Positions 53,199 through 62,253 of a stretch of DNA of 64,000 nucleotides are shown one piece after another. How positions within the stretch are numbered: the stretch's first letter is position 1; each line of letters starts with the position of its first letter. Source of the DNA: Bacteroidota bacterium (GTDB lineage: Bacteria; Bacteroidota; Bacteroidia; Bacteroidales; B39-G9); NCBI GenBank assembly GCA_015222055.1, contig JADFUR010000048.1:1-64000 (forward strand), given 5' to 3'. The notes below the pieces were generated by a model. It ran no database searches, was not told where the DNA came from, and worked only from the letters and a program-made list of their open reading frames with translations. The translations under genes were made by a program, and so were the position numbers.

Positions 53199-54452
53199 AT
53201 GGAAGTAAAAAGAGTTGTAATAACAGGTCTTGGAACAATTAATCCCATAGGGAAAAATGTTCCTGAAACATGGAAAAATCTTCTTAATGGAGTAAGCGGA
53301 GCTGATAATATTACTCGCTTTGATGCTTCTAAATTTAAGACACAATTTGCTTGCGAAGTAAAAAATTATGATTATAAAGAATATTTTAATCGCAAAGAAG
53401 CGAGAAAATATGATTTATATGCACAATTCGCATTAATTGCTGCTGACGAAGCAGTAAAAGATGCGAATTTTAATCTTGAGGTTCTTAATCTTGACAGAGT
53501 AGGAGTTATATGGGGAGCAGGAATAGGGGGTCTTAATACTTTTGTAAGTGAAATTAGTGATTTTGCCAAAGGTGACGGAACTCCCCGCTTTAGCCCATTT
53601 TTTATACCAAAAATGATTGCAAACATTGCATCAGGTCATATTTCAATCAAATACGGATTTAAAGGTCCTAATTTCACAACCGTTTCAGCATGTGCGTCAT
53701 CTGCTAGTGCAATTTGTGATGCTTTTAACTATATTCGTTTTGGAAAAGCCGATGTTTTTGTTTCAGGTGGTTCTGAAGCTGCAATTGATGAAGCAGGAAT
53801 TGGAGGTTTTAATTCAATGAGAGCTATTTCAACCAGAAATGACGACCCTAAAACAGCCTCACGTCCTTTCGATGCAGACCGCGATGGTTTTATTCTCGGA
53901 GAAGGTGGTGCAGCGTTAATTCTTGAAGAATATGAACATGCTGTTAAACGAGGTGCTCATATTTACGCAGAACTTGTTGGTGCAGGAATGAATGCAGATG
54001 CATATCATATGACAGCACCTGACCCTACGGGTAACGGAGCATGCAACGTTATGAAACTCGCAATAGAAGATGCTGGAGCTAAATATGGAGATGTTGATTA
54101 TATCAATGTTCACGGTACTTCAACAGGTCTTGGAGATCTTGCAGAACCAAAAGCAATAATAAAAACTTTTAAAGAACATGCTTATGAATTAAGCATCAGT
54201 TCTACTAAATCAATGACTGGCCACCTTTTAGGTGCTGCTGGTGCTATTGAAGCAATTGCCTCAGTGCTTGCTGTAAAAAACAACATCATACCTCCTACAA
54301 TTAATCATTTTAATCTTGATCCTGAAATTGATAGTAATTTGGATTTTACTTTTCAAAAAGCTAAAGAAAAAACTGTTAATTATGCAATGAGTAACACTTT
54401 CGGGTTTGGAGGACATAATGCCACATTATTATTTAAAAAATTTAATCAATAG
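53199..54452 (+). CDS. fabF: Beta-ketoacyl-ACP synthase II
   Basis: 'VSACASSASAICDAFNYIRFGKADVFVSGGSEA', 'NVHGTSTGLGDLAEPKAI', 'SMTGHLLGAAGAIEAI', 'NTFGFGGHNATLLF'. Confidence 0.97.
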   Translation: MEVKRVVITGLGTINPIGKNVPETWKNLLNGVSGADNITRFDASKFKTQFACEVKNYDYKEYFNRKEARKYDLYAQFALIAADEAVKDANFNLEVLNLDRVGVIWGAGIGGLNTFVSEISDFAKGDGTPRFSPFFIPKMIANIASGHISIKYGFKGPNFTTVSACASSASAICDAFNYIRFGKADVFVSGGSEAAIDEAGIGGFNSMRAISTRNDDPKTASRPFDADRDGFILGEGGAALILEEYEHAVKRGAHIYAELVGAGMNADAYHMTAPDPTGNGACNVMKLAIEDAGAKYGDVDYINVHGTSTGLGDLAEPKAIIKTFKEHAYELSISSTKSMTGHLLGAAGAIEAIASVLAVKNNIIPPTINHFNLDPEIDSNLDFTFQKAKEKTVNYAMSNTFGFGGHNATLLFKKFNQ

Positions 54453-54455
54453 TTA

Positions 54456-55187
54456 GTGTATTTGGGAAAATTTTCCTTTTTTAAAGATTTCTTTCTTTCA
54501 TCGAACAATTTTTATAGTTCAATAAAAAATATTGTTGGTTTTAGACCTTCTAACCCCAATTTTTATCGAATTGCGCTCATTCATAAATCTGCGTCTATAA
54601 TATCACCTGACGGTTCTATTGTTAACAATGAACGCCTCGAATTTCTCGGAGATGCAATTTTAGATGCTATTATAGCCGAATATCTTTTTGCTAAATTCCC
54701 CAATAAGAATGAAGGATTTTTAACAAAATTAAGATCAAACATAGTAAATGGAGAAAACCTATCTATTCTATCTGAAAAAATTAATTTAACAAAATTAATA
54801 ATTTCAAATATCAACAGTTCAAAATATTCAAAGCACTTATATGAAGATGTTTTTGAGGCTTTTATTGGTGCAATATTTTTAGATAAAGGATATGAGACAA
54901 CAAAAAAATTTATTATTAACAAAATAATAAAACAACATGTTGATATAAATCATTTGGCGGAAACAGATAATAACTTTAAGAGCAAGCTTGTTGAATGGTC
55001 ACAAAAAGATAAAAAATCAATTTGTTTTGACACTATTCTTGATGGATCAAGTATTAATTCAAACAATACTCTTTTTGTTTCTCATATAAAAATTGAAGAT
55101 GAAATTCTTGGTGAGGGTTTTGGTTCGTCTAAGAAAGAAGCTGAACAAAATGCCGCAAAAAAAACATTACAAAATATTGGTGTCTGA
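54456..55187 (+). CDS. rnc: Ribonuclease III
   Basis: 'NERLEFLGDAILDAIIAEYLFAKFPNKNEGFLTKLRSNIVN', 'YEDVFEAFIGAIFLDKGY', dsRBD 'GEGFGSSKKEAEQNAAKKTLQNI'. Confidence 0.96.
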   Translation: MYLGKFSFFKDFFLSSNNFYSSIKNIVGFRPSNPNFYRIALIHKSASIISPDGSIVNNERLEFLGDAILDAIIAEYLFAKFPNKNEGFLTKLRSNIVNGENLSILSEKINLTKLIISNINSSKYSKHLYEDVFEAFIGAIFLDKGYETTKKFIINKIIKQHVDINHLAETDNNFKSKLVEWSQKDKKSICFDTILDGSSINSNNTLFVSHIKIEDEILGEGFGSSKKEAEQNAAKKTLQNIGV

Positions 55188-55278
55188 GACTAATTTCTTT
55201 TATCTTTTTTAACATTAGAAACAAAAAAAACAATTTGATTTAGGAAAAATATTAGCGACATTTACATTAATTTTTATT

Positions 55279-55698
55279 TTGAAAAAAATCAAACTAACAT
55301 ATAAACCAGATTATGACTTTGTTTTGATTGGGATTTCGTCTCATGAAAATGATTATAAATTGGCGTGGTCAATAAACAACAGCTTTAATCTAAATCTCTC
55401 AAAAAAAGAAGACATAACTGTCTTTAAAAAAAAATACTCCGAGACCCAAAATTTTTCCGTTTTTTCATATAATGACGACACCAAATTAATTTCATACAAT
55501 TTAATTTCAAACCGATGTGAAAACGGATTTTTAATACAAGAGTATAACAAATTTGATTTTTTTATTCAAATATATGGAGAACAAACAGATTCTGATTTAG
55601 CGAAAGTTTTAAATAATCTAAAAAAAAACGATGATATAATTATTGCCGGCAAACTGGATTTAAATAAAATTAAATCCGCAGAAAATTTAATGTTTTAA
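55279..55698 (+). CDS. IPExxxVDY-type Bacteroidota hypothetical protein
   Basis: Size, sequence pattern ('YDFVLIGISSHENDYKLAWSINNSFNLNL') and position directly after rnc. Confidence 0.6.
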   Translation: MKKIKLTYKPDYDFVLIGISSHENDYKLAWSINNSFNLNLSKKEDITVFKKKYSETQNFSVFSYNDDTKLISYNLISNRCENGFLIQEYNKFDFFIQIYGEQTDSDLAKVLNNLKKNDDIIIAGKLDLNKIKSAENLMF

Positions 55699-55705
55699 TA
55701 TTAAT

Positions 55706-56929
55706 TTAAAAGGCTGCTAATAACAATTCAATATCTCGAGAAGGCAGATTAAATTTTTCTCCCATTTCTTGTTTAGTTAAAATCCCATTAAAAAGATAAA
55801 CACCATTACGCAAACCTAAATTATTTTTTATTACTTGTTTAACTCCACCCGATTCACTAATATCTAACAATATATAACCAAAAATGTTACTCAAAGCATA
55901 CGAAGCTGTTCGAGCAACTCTTGAGGGTATATTTGGCACACAATAATGAACTATGCCATATTTTGTAAATACTGAATTTTTATGATTTGTAACCTTCGAT
56001 GTTTCAAAACAACCTCCATGGTCAATGCTAATATCAACAATAACAGATCCTCGTTTCATTTCTTTAATAATATCTTCTGTTACTATAAATTGTTTTCCTC
56101 CAGTAATAGAAAATAAAGCACCAATAGCTACATCTGCAGTTTTCATTGCTTTTAATAAAACTTTGGGTTGTAATATTGAAGTAAAAACGCTTTTTCCTAA
56201 ATCGCTTTGAAGTTTTCGTAAAGAACTAATTGATGTGTCAAAAACCTTTACCGTTGCACCTAAGGCTAAGGCTGTTTTAGCGGCGAATTCCCCAGCTTTT
56301 CCAGCTCCTATAATTACGACATCACTTGGACTAACTCCTGCAATACCACCAAGCATCTCGCCTTTTCCATTGTTAACATTACTTAAATATTCGGCAGCTA
56401 TTAAAATAGAAGTTGTGCCTGATATCTCACTCATTGAACAAACTATTGGATAACAATTTTCTGCATCTTTAATATATTCAAAAGCAAATGCTGTAACTTT
56501 TTTTGAAATTAATTTCTTTATATAATTTTTGTCATCATTTGCCGCATTTAATGACGAGATAACAATCTGATTGCTATGCATAAGATTAATTTCATCGTCG
56601 GTAAAAGGAGCAACTTTAACAACTACATCAGACATAAAAACCTCTGCAATATTATCAACAATAACGGCTCCAGCCTCACTATAGGTAATATCATCAAAAT
56701 GGGCTCCTTCTCCAGCCTTGCTTTCAACAATTACATTATTACCATTGCTAACAAGCAATTCAACTGCATGAGGTGCTAATGCAACTCTATTTTCATAAAG
56801 GGTCTTGTCTCTGGGTACACCAATAATTAATTGTTTCTTTTTCTCTCCAACTTCAAGTTTTTCTTCTTGAGGTAAAAATTTCCCTTTATTAAAGGAGTAT
56901 TGAGATATAGATTTTTTCTGATTTTTCAT
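55706..56929 (-). CDS. ald: Alanine dehydrogenase
   Basis: 'IGVPRDKTLYENRVALAPHAVELLVSNGNNVIVESKAGEGAHFDD', 'DVVIIGAGKAGEFAAKTALALGATVKVFD', 'VIVDISIDHGGCFETS'. Confidence 0.92.
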   Translation of the reverse strand: MKNQKKSISQYSFNKGKFLPQEEKLEVGEKKKQLIIGVPRDKTLYENRVALAPHAVELLVSNGNNVIVESKAGEGAHFDDITYSEAGAVIVDNIAEVFMSDVVVKVAPFTDDEINLMHSNQIVISSLNAANDDKNYIKKLISKKVTAFAFEYIKDAENCYPIVCSMSEISGTTSILIAAEYLSNVNNGKGEMLGGIAGVSPSDVVIIGAGKAGEFAAKTALALGATVKVFDTSISSLRKLQSDLGKSVFTSILQPKVLLKAMKTADVAIGALFSITGGKQFIVTEDIIKEMKRGSVIVDISIDHGGCFETSKVTNHKNSVFTKYGIVHYCVPNIPSRVARTASYALSNIFGYILLDISESGGVKQVIKNNLGLRNGVYLFNGILTKQEMGEKFNLPSRDIELLLAAF

Positions 56930-57092
56930 ATGTTTAAACCCTCTTTTTCTAATTTTGTTATTGTAACTAAATTAGTTATTAATATCAAAAAATCAAAATC
57001 TTTATTTATCTGAAATTATTACACCCTAATCTCTGAAAAATATTTTAACAAAACGAAAAAAAATCGTATTTTCTTATTAAATTTGTAAAAAT

Positions 57093-57165
57093 TGTCCGAT
57101 GGTGTAATTGGCAACACAACTGATTCTGGTTCAGTAGAGTCCAGGTTCGAGCCCTGGTCGGACAA
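57093..57165 (+). tRNA. tRNA-Gln(CTG)
   Basis: TGTCCGA...ACTGA-TTCTGGT-TCAGT...GGTTCGAGCCC...TCGGACA; anticodon CTG. Confidence 0.92.
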
Positions 57166-57284
57166 CTATGCTTTTGGTTATAAATCTGCATTCTAAATTG
57201 AACTTTCTCATATTTTTTTCATTATTCAAAATTTCGATTCACTCCTAAAAGCAACTAAAATTTGACAATTTTAGTTTTTAGACT

Positions 57285-58811
57285 TCATCGGTTAATGTTT
57301 TCAATACCAAGTTTTATTCTTTTTAAAGCTTCTTCCTTGCCTATAAGTTCAATAATATCGAAAACCCCTGGTCCTTTTGCTGCACCCACAATAGTTAGTC
57401 TAAATGCATTCATAACCATACCCATGCCGAGCTCATTTTCTTCAATATATTTTTTTATTACTAATTCCAGATCTTCTGCCTTAAAAAATTCCACTGTAGA
57501 TAAAATATTTTGAATGTCTGACATAATCTTCGGGGAATTCTCTTTCCATTTCTTTTTTACTGTTTTTTTATCATATTCAACAGGTGCTTGAAAGAAAAAA
57601 TATGCTTGTTCCCATAATTCAGAAATAAAATTAGCTCTTTCTTTAACTAGGCCACATACTTTTACAACATATTCGTCGCTTTTATTAATTCCTTTCTGAA
57701 TTAAAATCGGTTGAAATAAAGTAGCAATTTCTTCATTTGATTTCTCAACTAAATAATGATGATTATACCATTTTGCTTTATCTGGATCAAATCGGGAACC
57801 TGATTTACCGACTCTTTCTAAAGAAAAAATTTCTGATAATTCTTTTATTGAAAAAATTTCTTGCTCTGTTCCAGGATTCCAGCCTAACAATGCAAGCATA
57901 TTAATAAACGCATCACTAAAATATCCGGATTCTCGATAACCGGAAGCTAAATCTCCATTGGGTGCTTTCCATTCTATTGGGAAAACCGGAAAGCCAAGTT
58001 TATCACCATCACGCTTACTTAGTTTTCCTTTACCAACCGGTTTTAAAATAAGTGGCAGGTGTGCAAATTTCGGCATCGCTTCTTCCCAACCAAAGGCTCG
58101 ATATAATAAAACATGCAAAGGAAGAGACGGTAGCCATTCTTCACCTCTAATTACATGAGAAATTTTCATAAGATAATCATCTACAATATTAGCTAGATGA
58201 TATGTTGGCATGCCATCAGATTTAAACAAAATTTTATCATCTAATAAAGATGAGTTAACAACTACTTTTCCTCTAATAATATCGAATACATTTACATCTT
58301 CATTTTCGGGCATTTTAAAACGAACAACAAATTTTTCTCCATTATTTATTTTATTCTTCACAACATCGTCGGGAAGAGTAAAACTATTGCTCATTTTATT
58401 TCGGCTTGTTGCATTATAAATAAATGTTTGTTTTTTTTCTTCGTATTCATTTCTAACAGCATCAAGCTCTTGGGGAGTATCAAAAGCATAATAAGCATGA
58501 CTTCTATTAATTAAAATCTCTGAATAATGCTTATATAATTCTTTACGTTCCGATTGGCGATATGGTCCATACTCACCACCCACAGTAACACCTTCATCAA
58601 TATCAATGTTACACCATTTTAATGCCTCTGCAACATAATCTTCAGCCCCTGGCACATATCTTGTTTGGTCGGTGTCTTCAATTCTCAAAATAAATTTGCC
58701 ATTATTTTTTTTTGCAAATAGATAGTTAAACAAAGCTGTTCTAACTCCTCCAATATGCAAAGGTCCTGTTGGACTTGGGGCAAATCGCACTCTTACTTCT
58801 TGTTCTGACAT
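57285..58811 (-). CDS. gltX: Glutamyl-tRNA synthetase
   Basis: '[44 protein letters not shown]', 'KLSKRDGD'. Confidence 0.97.
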   Translation of the reverse strand: MSEQEVRVRFAPSPTGPLHIGGVRTALFNYLFAKKNNGKFILRIEDTDQTRYVPGAEDYVAEALKWCNIDIDEGVTVGGEYGPYRQSERKELYKHYSEILINRSHAYYAFDTPQELDAVRNEYEEKKQTFIYNATSRNKMSNSFTLPDDVVKNKINNGEKFVVRFKMPENEDVNVFDIIRGKVVVNSSLLDDKILFKSDGMPTYHLANIVDDYLMKISHVIRGEEWLPSLPLHVLLYRAFGWEEAMPKFAHLPLILKPVGKGKLSKRDGDKLGFPVFPIEWKAPNGDLASGYRESGYFSDAFINMLALLGWNPGTEQEIFSIKELSEIFSLERVGKSGSRFDPDKAKWYNHHYLVEKSNEEIATLFQPILIQKGINKSDEYVVKVCGLVKERANFISELWEQAYFFFQAPVEYDKKTVKKKWKENSPKIMSDIQNILSTVEFFKAEDLELVIKKYIEENELGMGMVMNAFRLTIVGAAKGPGVFDIIELIGKEEALKRIKLGIENINR

Positions 58812-58992
58812 AATAAAAATTTTTTTACAAATATAAATCTTCCAAAACTGATAAAAAACTTAATTGTAAATAAATTGATTTATAAATAGCTTTTTTATAT
58901 ATTCATTTAATTAATTATCAATTGTTTCCAAAAAAAATAAAAAAAAAATAAAAAAAAACAAATTTAAATGTTTGCATAATGAAAATTTTAAA

Positions 58993-59000
58993 TATATTTG
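58993..59000 (+). promoter_or_regulatory. Bacteroidota sigma -7 box (TATATTTG) for tRNA-Gly/tRNA-Leu
   Basis: TTTG at 58971-58974, 18-nt spacer, TATATTTG; 11 nt before tRNA-Gly. Confidence 0.6.
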
Positions 59001-59011
59001 CACTCTCAAAT

Positions 59012-59084
<73 letters not shown>

Positions 59085-59103
59085 CTTTTTTTTGAAACAA
59101 GTT

Positions 59104-59188
59104 GCCCAGATGGCGGAATTGGTAGACGCGCTGGACTTAAAATCCAGTGACCATTGCGGTCGTGCCGGTTCGACCCCGGCTCCGGGTA
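59104..59188 (+). tRNA. tRNA-Leu(TAA)
   Basis: GCCCAGATGGCGGAATTGGTAGACGCGCTGGACTTAAAATCCAGTG...GGTTCGACCCCGGC...; TAA anticodon and long variable arm. Confidence 0.95.
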
Positions 59189-59192
59189 CTTT

Positions 59193-59225
59193 AAAAGGGA
59201 ATAAACATTGTTTATTCCCTTTTTT
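59193..59225 (+). terminator. Intrinsic terminator after the tRNA-Gly/tRNA-Leu pair
   Basis: AAAAGGGAATAAACATTGTTTATTCCCTTTTTTA. Confidence 0.85.
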
Positions 59226-59865
59226 ATTTCTTTCTGATTATAATTAATCCGTCTCTTATAGGAAACATTACGTTTTCGACTCTATTATCATTTTGAACAA
59301 AATCATTAAACGCTATCAATCCTAAGGTTTGTTTGTCGTTTGAGTCAACTTTTTTAATAACCTTTCCATCCCAAAGCACATTATCGGCAATTATAAAACC
59401 GCCTTTATTAACTTTATCGAAAATCAAATTATAATAATCAAGATATTCTCGCTTATCAGCATCAATAAAAACGAGGTCGAATTGTTCTTCAATTTTAGGA
59501 ATAATTTTTATAGCATCGCCAACATAAAAAACAATTTTATCTTTCAAACAAGATTTGTCAAAAAACGATTTTGTAAAATCTGCTATCTCATCATTTTTAT
59601 CAATAGTAAATAATTTTCCTTTTTTGTCTAATCCTTTAGCAAGACAAATAGCAGAATATCCGGTAAACGTTCCTATTTCGAGAATATTTTCGGGATTAAT
59701 CATATAGCTAATCATTTTTAAAATTTCTCCTTGCAAATGCCCAGAAAGCATTCTTGGTCGAAGAATTTTTAAATTAGTTTTTCTATCTAGTTCTTTCAAT
59801 AATTCATCTTCGGCTTCAGTATGTGCTAAAATATACTCTTCAATTTTATTATTAAATTCCATCAA
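59224..59865 (-). CDS. SAM-dependent O-methyltransferase (caffeoyl-CoA OMT family)
   Basis: 'ILEIGTFTGYSAICLAKGLDKKGKLFTIDKND', 'FDLVFIDADKREYLDYYNLIFDKVNKGGFIIADNVLW'. Confidence 0.94.
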   Translation of the reverse strand: MMEFNNKIEEYILAHTEAEDELLKELDRKTNLKILRPRMLSGHLQGEILKMISYMINPENILEIGTFTGYSAICLAKGLDKKGKLFTIDKNDEIADFTKSFFDKSCLKDKIVFYVGDAIKIIPKIEEQFDLVFIDADKREYLDYYNLIFDKVNKGGFIIADNVLWDGKVIKKVDSNDKQTLGLIAFNDFVQNDNRVENVMFPIRDGLIIIRKK

Positions 59866-59886
59866 TTTTTATTTTTAAGAATCAAT

Positions 59887-61107
59887 TTATTCAAAAATTA
59901 AACTTGACATATTGTCAAAATCATATATTTCGTTTGCGGTTGTGAGTATTTGTTCTGCTGTAATATTTTGGATCTCTTCAATAATATCATTAATCGTTTT
60001 AACTTTATTTAATTGCAGAAAACCTTTAGCGGCGGCAAGCATTAAACTTGACTTACTTTCGGAAGCAATTGCAACAGACCCAATTAATTTAAGTTTAGCC
60101 CTATGCAATTGCATGATGCCTAATTTATTATTTCTAAGTTTAAATAATTCTTTTTTAATTATTGACAAGCTCTTGTTAAGATTTCCATTATATGTTCCAA
60201 AATATATACCTGCTATACCTGTGTCTATATATGGTGCAAAAAAGGATTCAACAGTATAAACAAGTCCTTTTTTTTCTCGCAAAGCCATATTTAATCGAGA
60301 GCTCAAACCCGACCCGGCAAGCAAATCATTTAATAATTCAAGGCTCATCTTCTTATTGTCTCTCATATTGTATGCAATATTACCTACAATACAATGTGTT
60401 TGATGGGTTTTTTTCTCAACGATCTGCTCCGATGCTTTATAATTATTAAATTGAAGTCTTTTGACTGTACGCAAATTTATTGGAAGCTTGCTAAAATATT
60501 TTTCCGCCAGTTTAATAAATTTTGAAAAATTAATATTTCCAACAGAACACAAAACAATTTGATCTGTATTAAAATTTTTTTCAATAAAATTTTGAATATC
60601 TACTTTAGTAAACTCTTTTAACAATTTTGGATTGCCTAAAATATCTCGAGATAAAGGATGTCCATTAAATATTTGTTTCTCAAAATCATCAAAAATCAAT
60701 TCAGCAGGATTATCTTGATAAGAATTAATCTCTTCAATTATTACTTCCTTTTCATTATTAATTTCTTTGTCGGGAAATGTTGAATTAAAAATTATATCGC
60801 TTAATAATTCTATTGTTCTCTCATAGTAATTCTGCAAAAATGAAGCATATACACAAATATTTTCTTTTGTTGTAAAGGCATCAATTTCGGCACCAATATC
60901 TTCTAAACGACTAATTACATGATATGCTTTCCGCTTATTGGTTCCCTTAAAAACAGAATGCTCAATAAAATGGGCGATACCGTGCTGGTTTTGAAGTTCA
61001 TCTCTAGAACCAGCATTGATTATTATTCCGCAATGTGCTACTTGTGATGGATTTTGTTGATGAATAATTTTTATACCATTAGGTAAAATATATGTTTCGA
61101 ATTTCAT
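59887..61107 (-). CDS. M16 family (pitrilysin-type) zinc peptidase
   Basis: 'QHGIAHFIEHSVFKGTNKR' gives HxxEH; 'GAEIDAFTTKENICVYASFL'. Confidence 0.94.
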   Translation of the reverse strand: MKFETYILPNGIKIIHQQNPSQVAHCGIIINAGSRDELQNQHGIAHFIEHSVFKGTNKRKAYHVISRLEDIGAEIDAFTTKENICVYASFLQNYYERTIELLSDIIFNSTFPDKEINNEKEVIIEEINSYQDNPAELIFDDFEKQIFNGHPLSRDILGNPKLLKEFTKVDIQNFIEKNFNTDQIVLCSVGNINFSKFIKLAEKYFSKLPINLRTVKRLQFNNYKASEQIVEKKTHQTHCIVGNIAYNMRDNKKMSLELLNDLLAGSGLSSRLNMALREKKGLVYTVESFFAPYIDTGIAGIYFGTYNGNLNKSLSIIKKELFKLRNNKLGIMQLHRAKLKLIGSVAIASESKSSLMLAAAKGFLQLNKVKTINDIIEEIQNITAEQILTTANEIYDFDNMSSLIFE

Positions 61108-61248
61108 TTGCTTTGGTTTTCTTTAAATATTCTTTGCCAGGCATTCTGTTTTTTGAAAAAAAATGGACAAAAACTAATAATTCTCAATTTCTATTGATTA
61201 AGCTAAAATTTTGTTTTATAGAAAAAGAATAAAGAAAACAAAAAAATA

Positions 61249-62079
61249 TTAGTACCAAACAATTTTTTTCAAATCTTCTCTTGGGTTAATGCACATGACT
61301 GAAATCTTATGCGAATTTGCTATAATTTGTTGTTCATCTGCAGAAAAGACATAATCTGTAAATCCAATATTTTTTGTAGTCATAACTAATATTAGATCAG
61401 CATTTATTTGATTTGCATAATCAATTGTCTGGTCGGGAAAACTCTTTTTCCCTTCAGAAGTGTAAATATCATAGTCTACACATTTTGCATCAAGAATTTT
61501 TTTAGCATAAATTATATTATTATTTAACTTCCTTTTTAAACTCGCATCATTAATATTCTCTTTAAAAAAATGAATTTTTGATCTATAATACTTTGACAGA
61601 TAAACAAGCCAGTTCATTGGCTCTTTATTTTCACTCCTAAAGGTAATTGGAAAAACAATGTCGTGAAAAGAAGAATTGGATGGCGGAGCTTGAACTACAA
61701 TAAAAGGAACCTGCGAGCCAACAATAACTTTTAGAGCCCAACTTCCAGTAAACTTTTGCATTCCCTTCATTCCATGTGTCCCCATAATTACCAAATTGGC
61801 TTCTATTTGAGTTGCCACCTCACTTATTGTCGAAAATATTGACCCTTCTTTTGTAACAATATTTGGTTTTATTTTATATTTTTTAAAAGCTTCTTGGGCA
61901 ACCAAAGCAAGTTTTTTTTGAGCTTCCTCAGCGTCCTTTTTTTCTTTTAAAACATGGATTAATGTAATATTATTATCAACCACTTTTGCTATTCTAACAG
62001 CATGTTCTAAGGCATATTCAGAAACTTCTGTAAAATCCCATGTAACAAGAATTGTTTGTTTTGTTTTTTCATTTTCCAT
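61249..62079 (-). CDS. Universal stress protein, tandem Usp domain
   Basis: 'ILVTWDFTEVSEYALEHAVRIAKVVDNNITLIHV', 'ANLVIMGTHGMKGMQKFTGSWALKVIVGSQVPFIVVQ'. Confidence 0.88.
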   Translation of the reverse strand: MENEKTKQTILVTWDFTEVSEYALEHAVRIAKVVDNNITLIHVLKEKKDAEEAQKKLALVAQEAFKKYKIKPNIVTKEGSIFSTISEVATQIEANLVIMGTHGMKGMQKFTGSWALKVIVGSQVPFIVVQAPPSNSSFHDIVFPITFRSENKEPMNWLVYLSKYYRSKIHFFKENINDASLKRKLNNNIIYAKKILDAKCVDYDIYTSEGKKSFPDQTIDYANQINADLILVMTTKNIGFTDYVFSADEQQIIANSHKISVMCINPREDLKKIVWY

Positions 62080-62253
62080 AGCGATGGCGATTATTTATTC
62101 GCATATTTATTCCACTAAATTATAATAATTTCAACTATAATATACAATTTTGTCAACAAAAATGATCCTTTAAAATAAAAATTTTAATTTATCACAATTA
62201 ATTTATTAAATAATAATATTTTTTTTAAATTGTACTAAATTTATTTGTTCAAA

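Noticed and set aside
57230-57285. Possible third copy of the MITE-like element (ctcctaaaagc...gacaattttagttttta)
   Set aside because: Only weak, short similarity; cannot be separated from AT-rich background by eye.
58929-58960. Poly-A rich run before the tRNA-Gly promoter as a possible regulatory element
   Set aside because: Low-complexity A tract typical of AT-rich Bacteroidota intergenic DNA; may act as an UP-like element but nothing specific can be supported.
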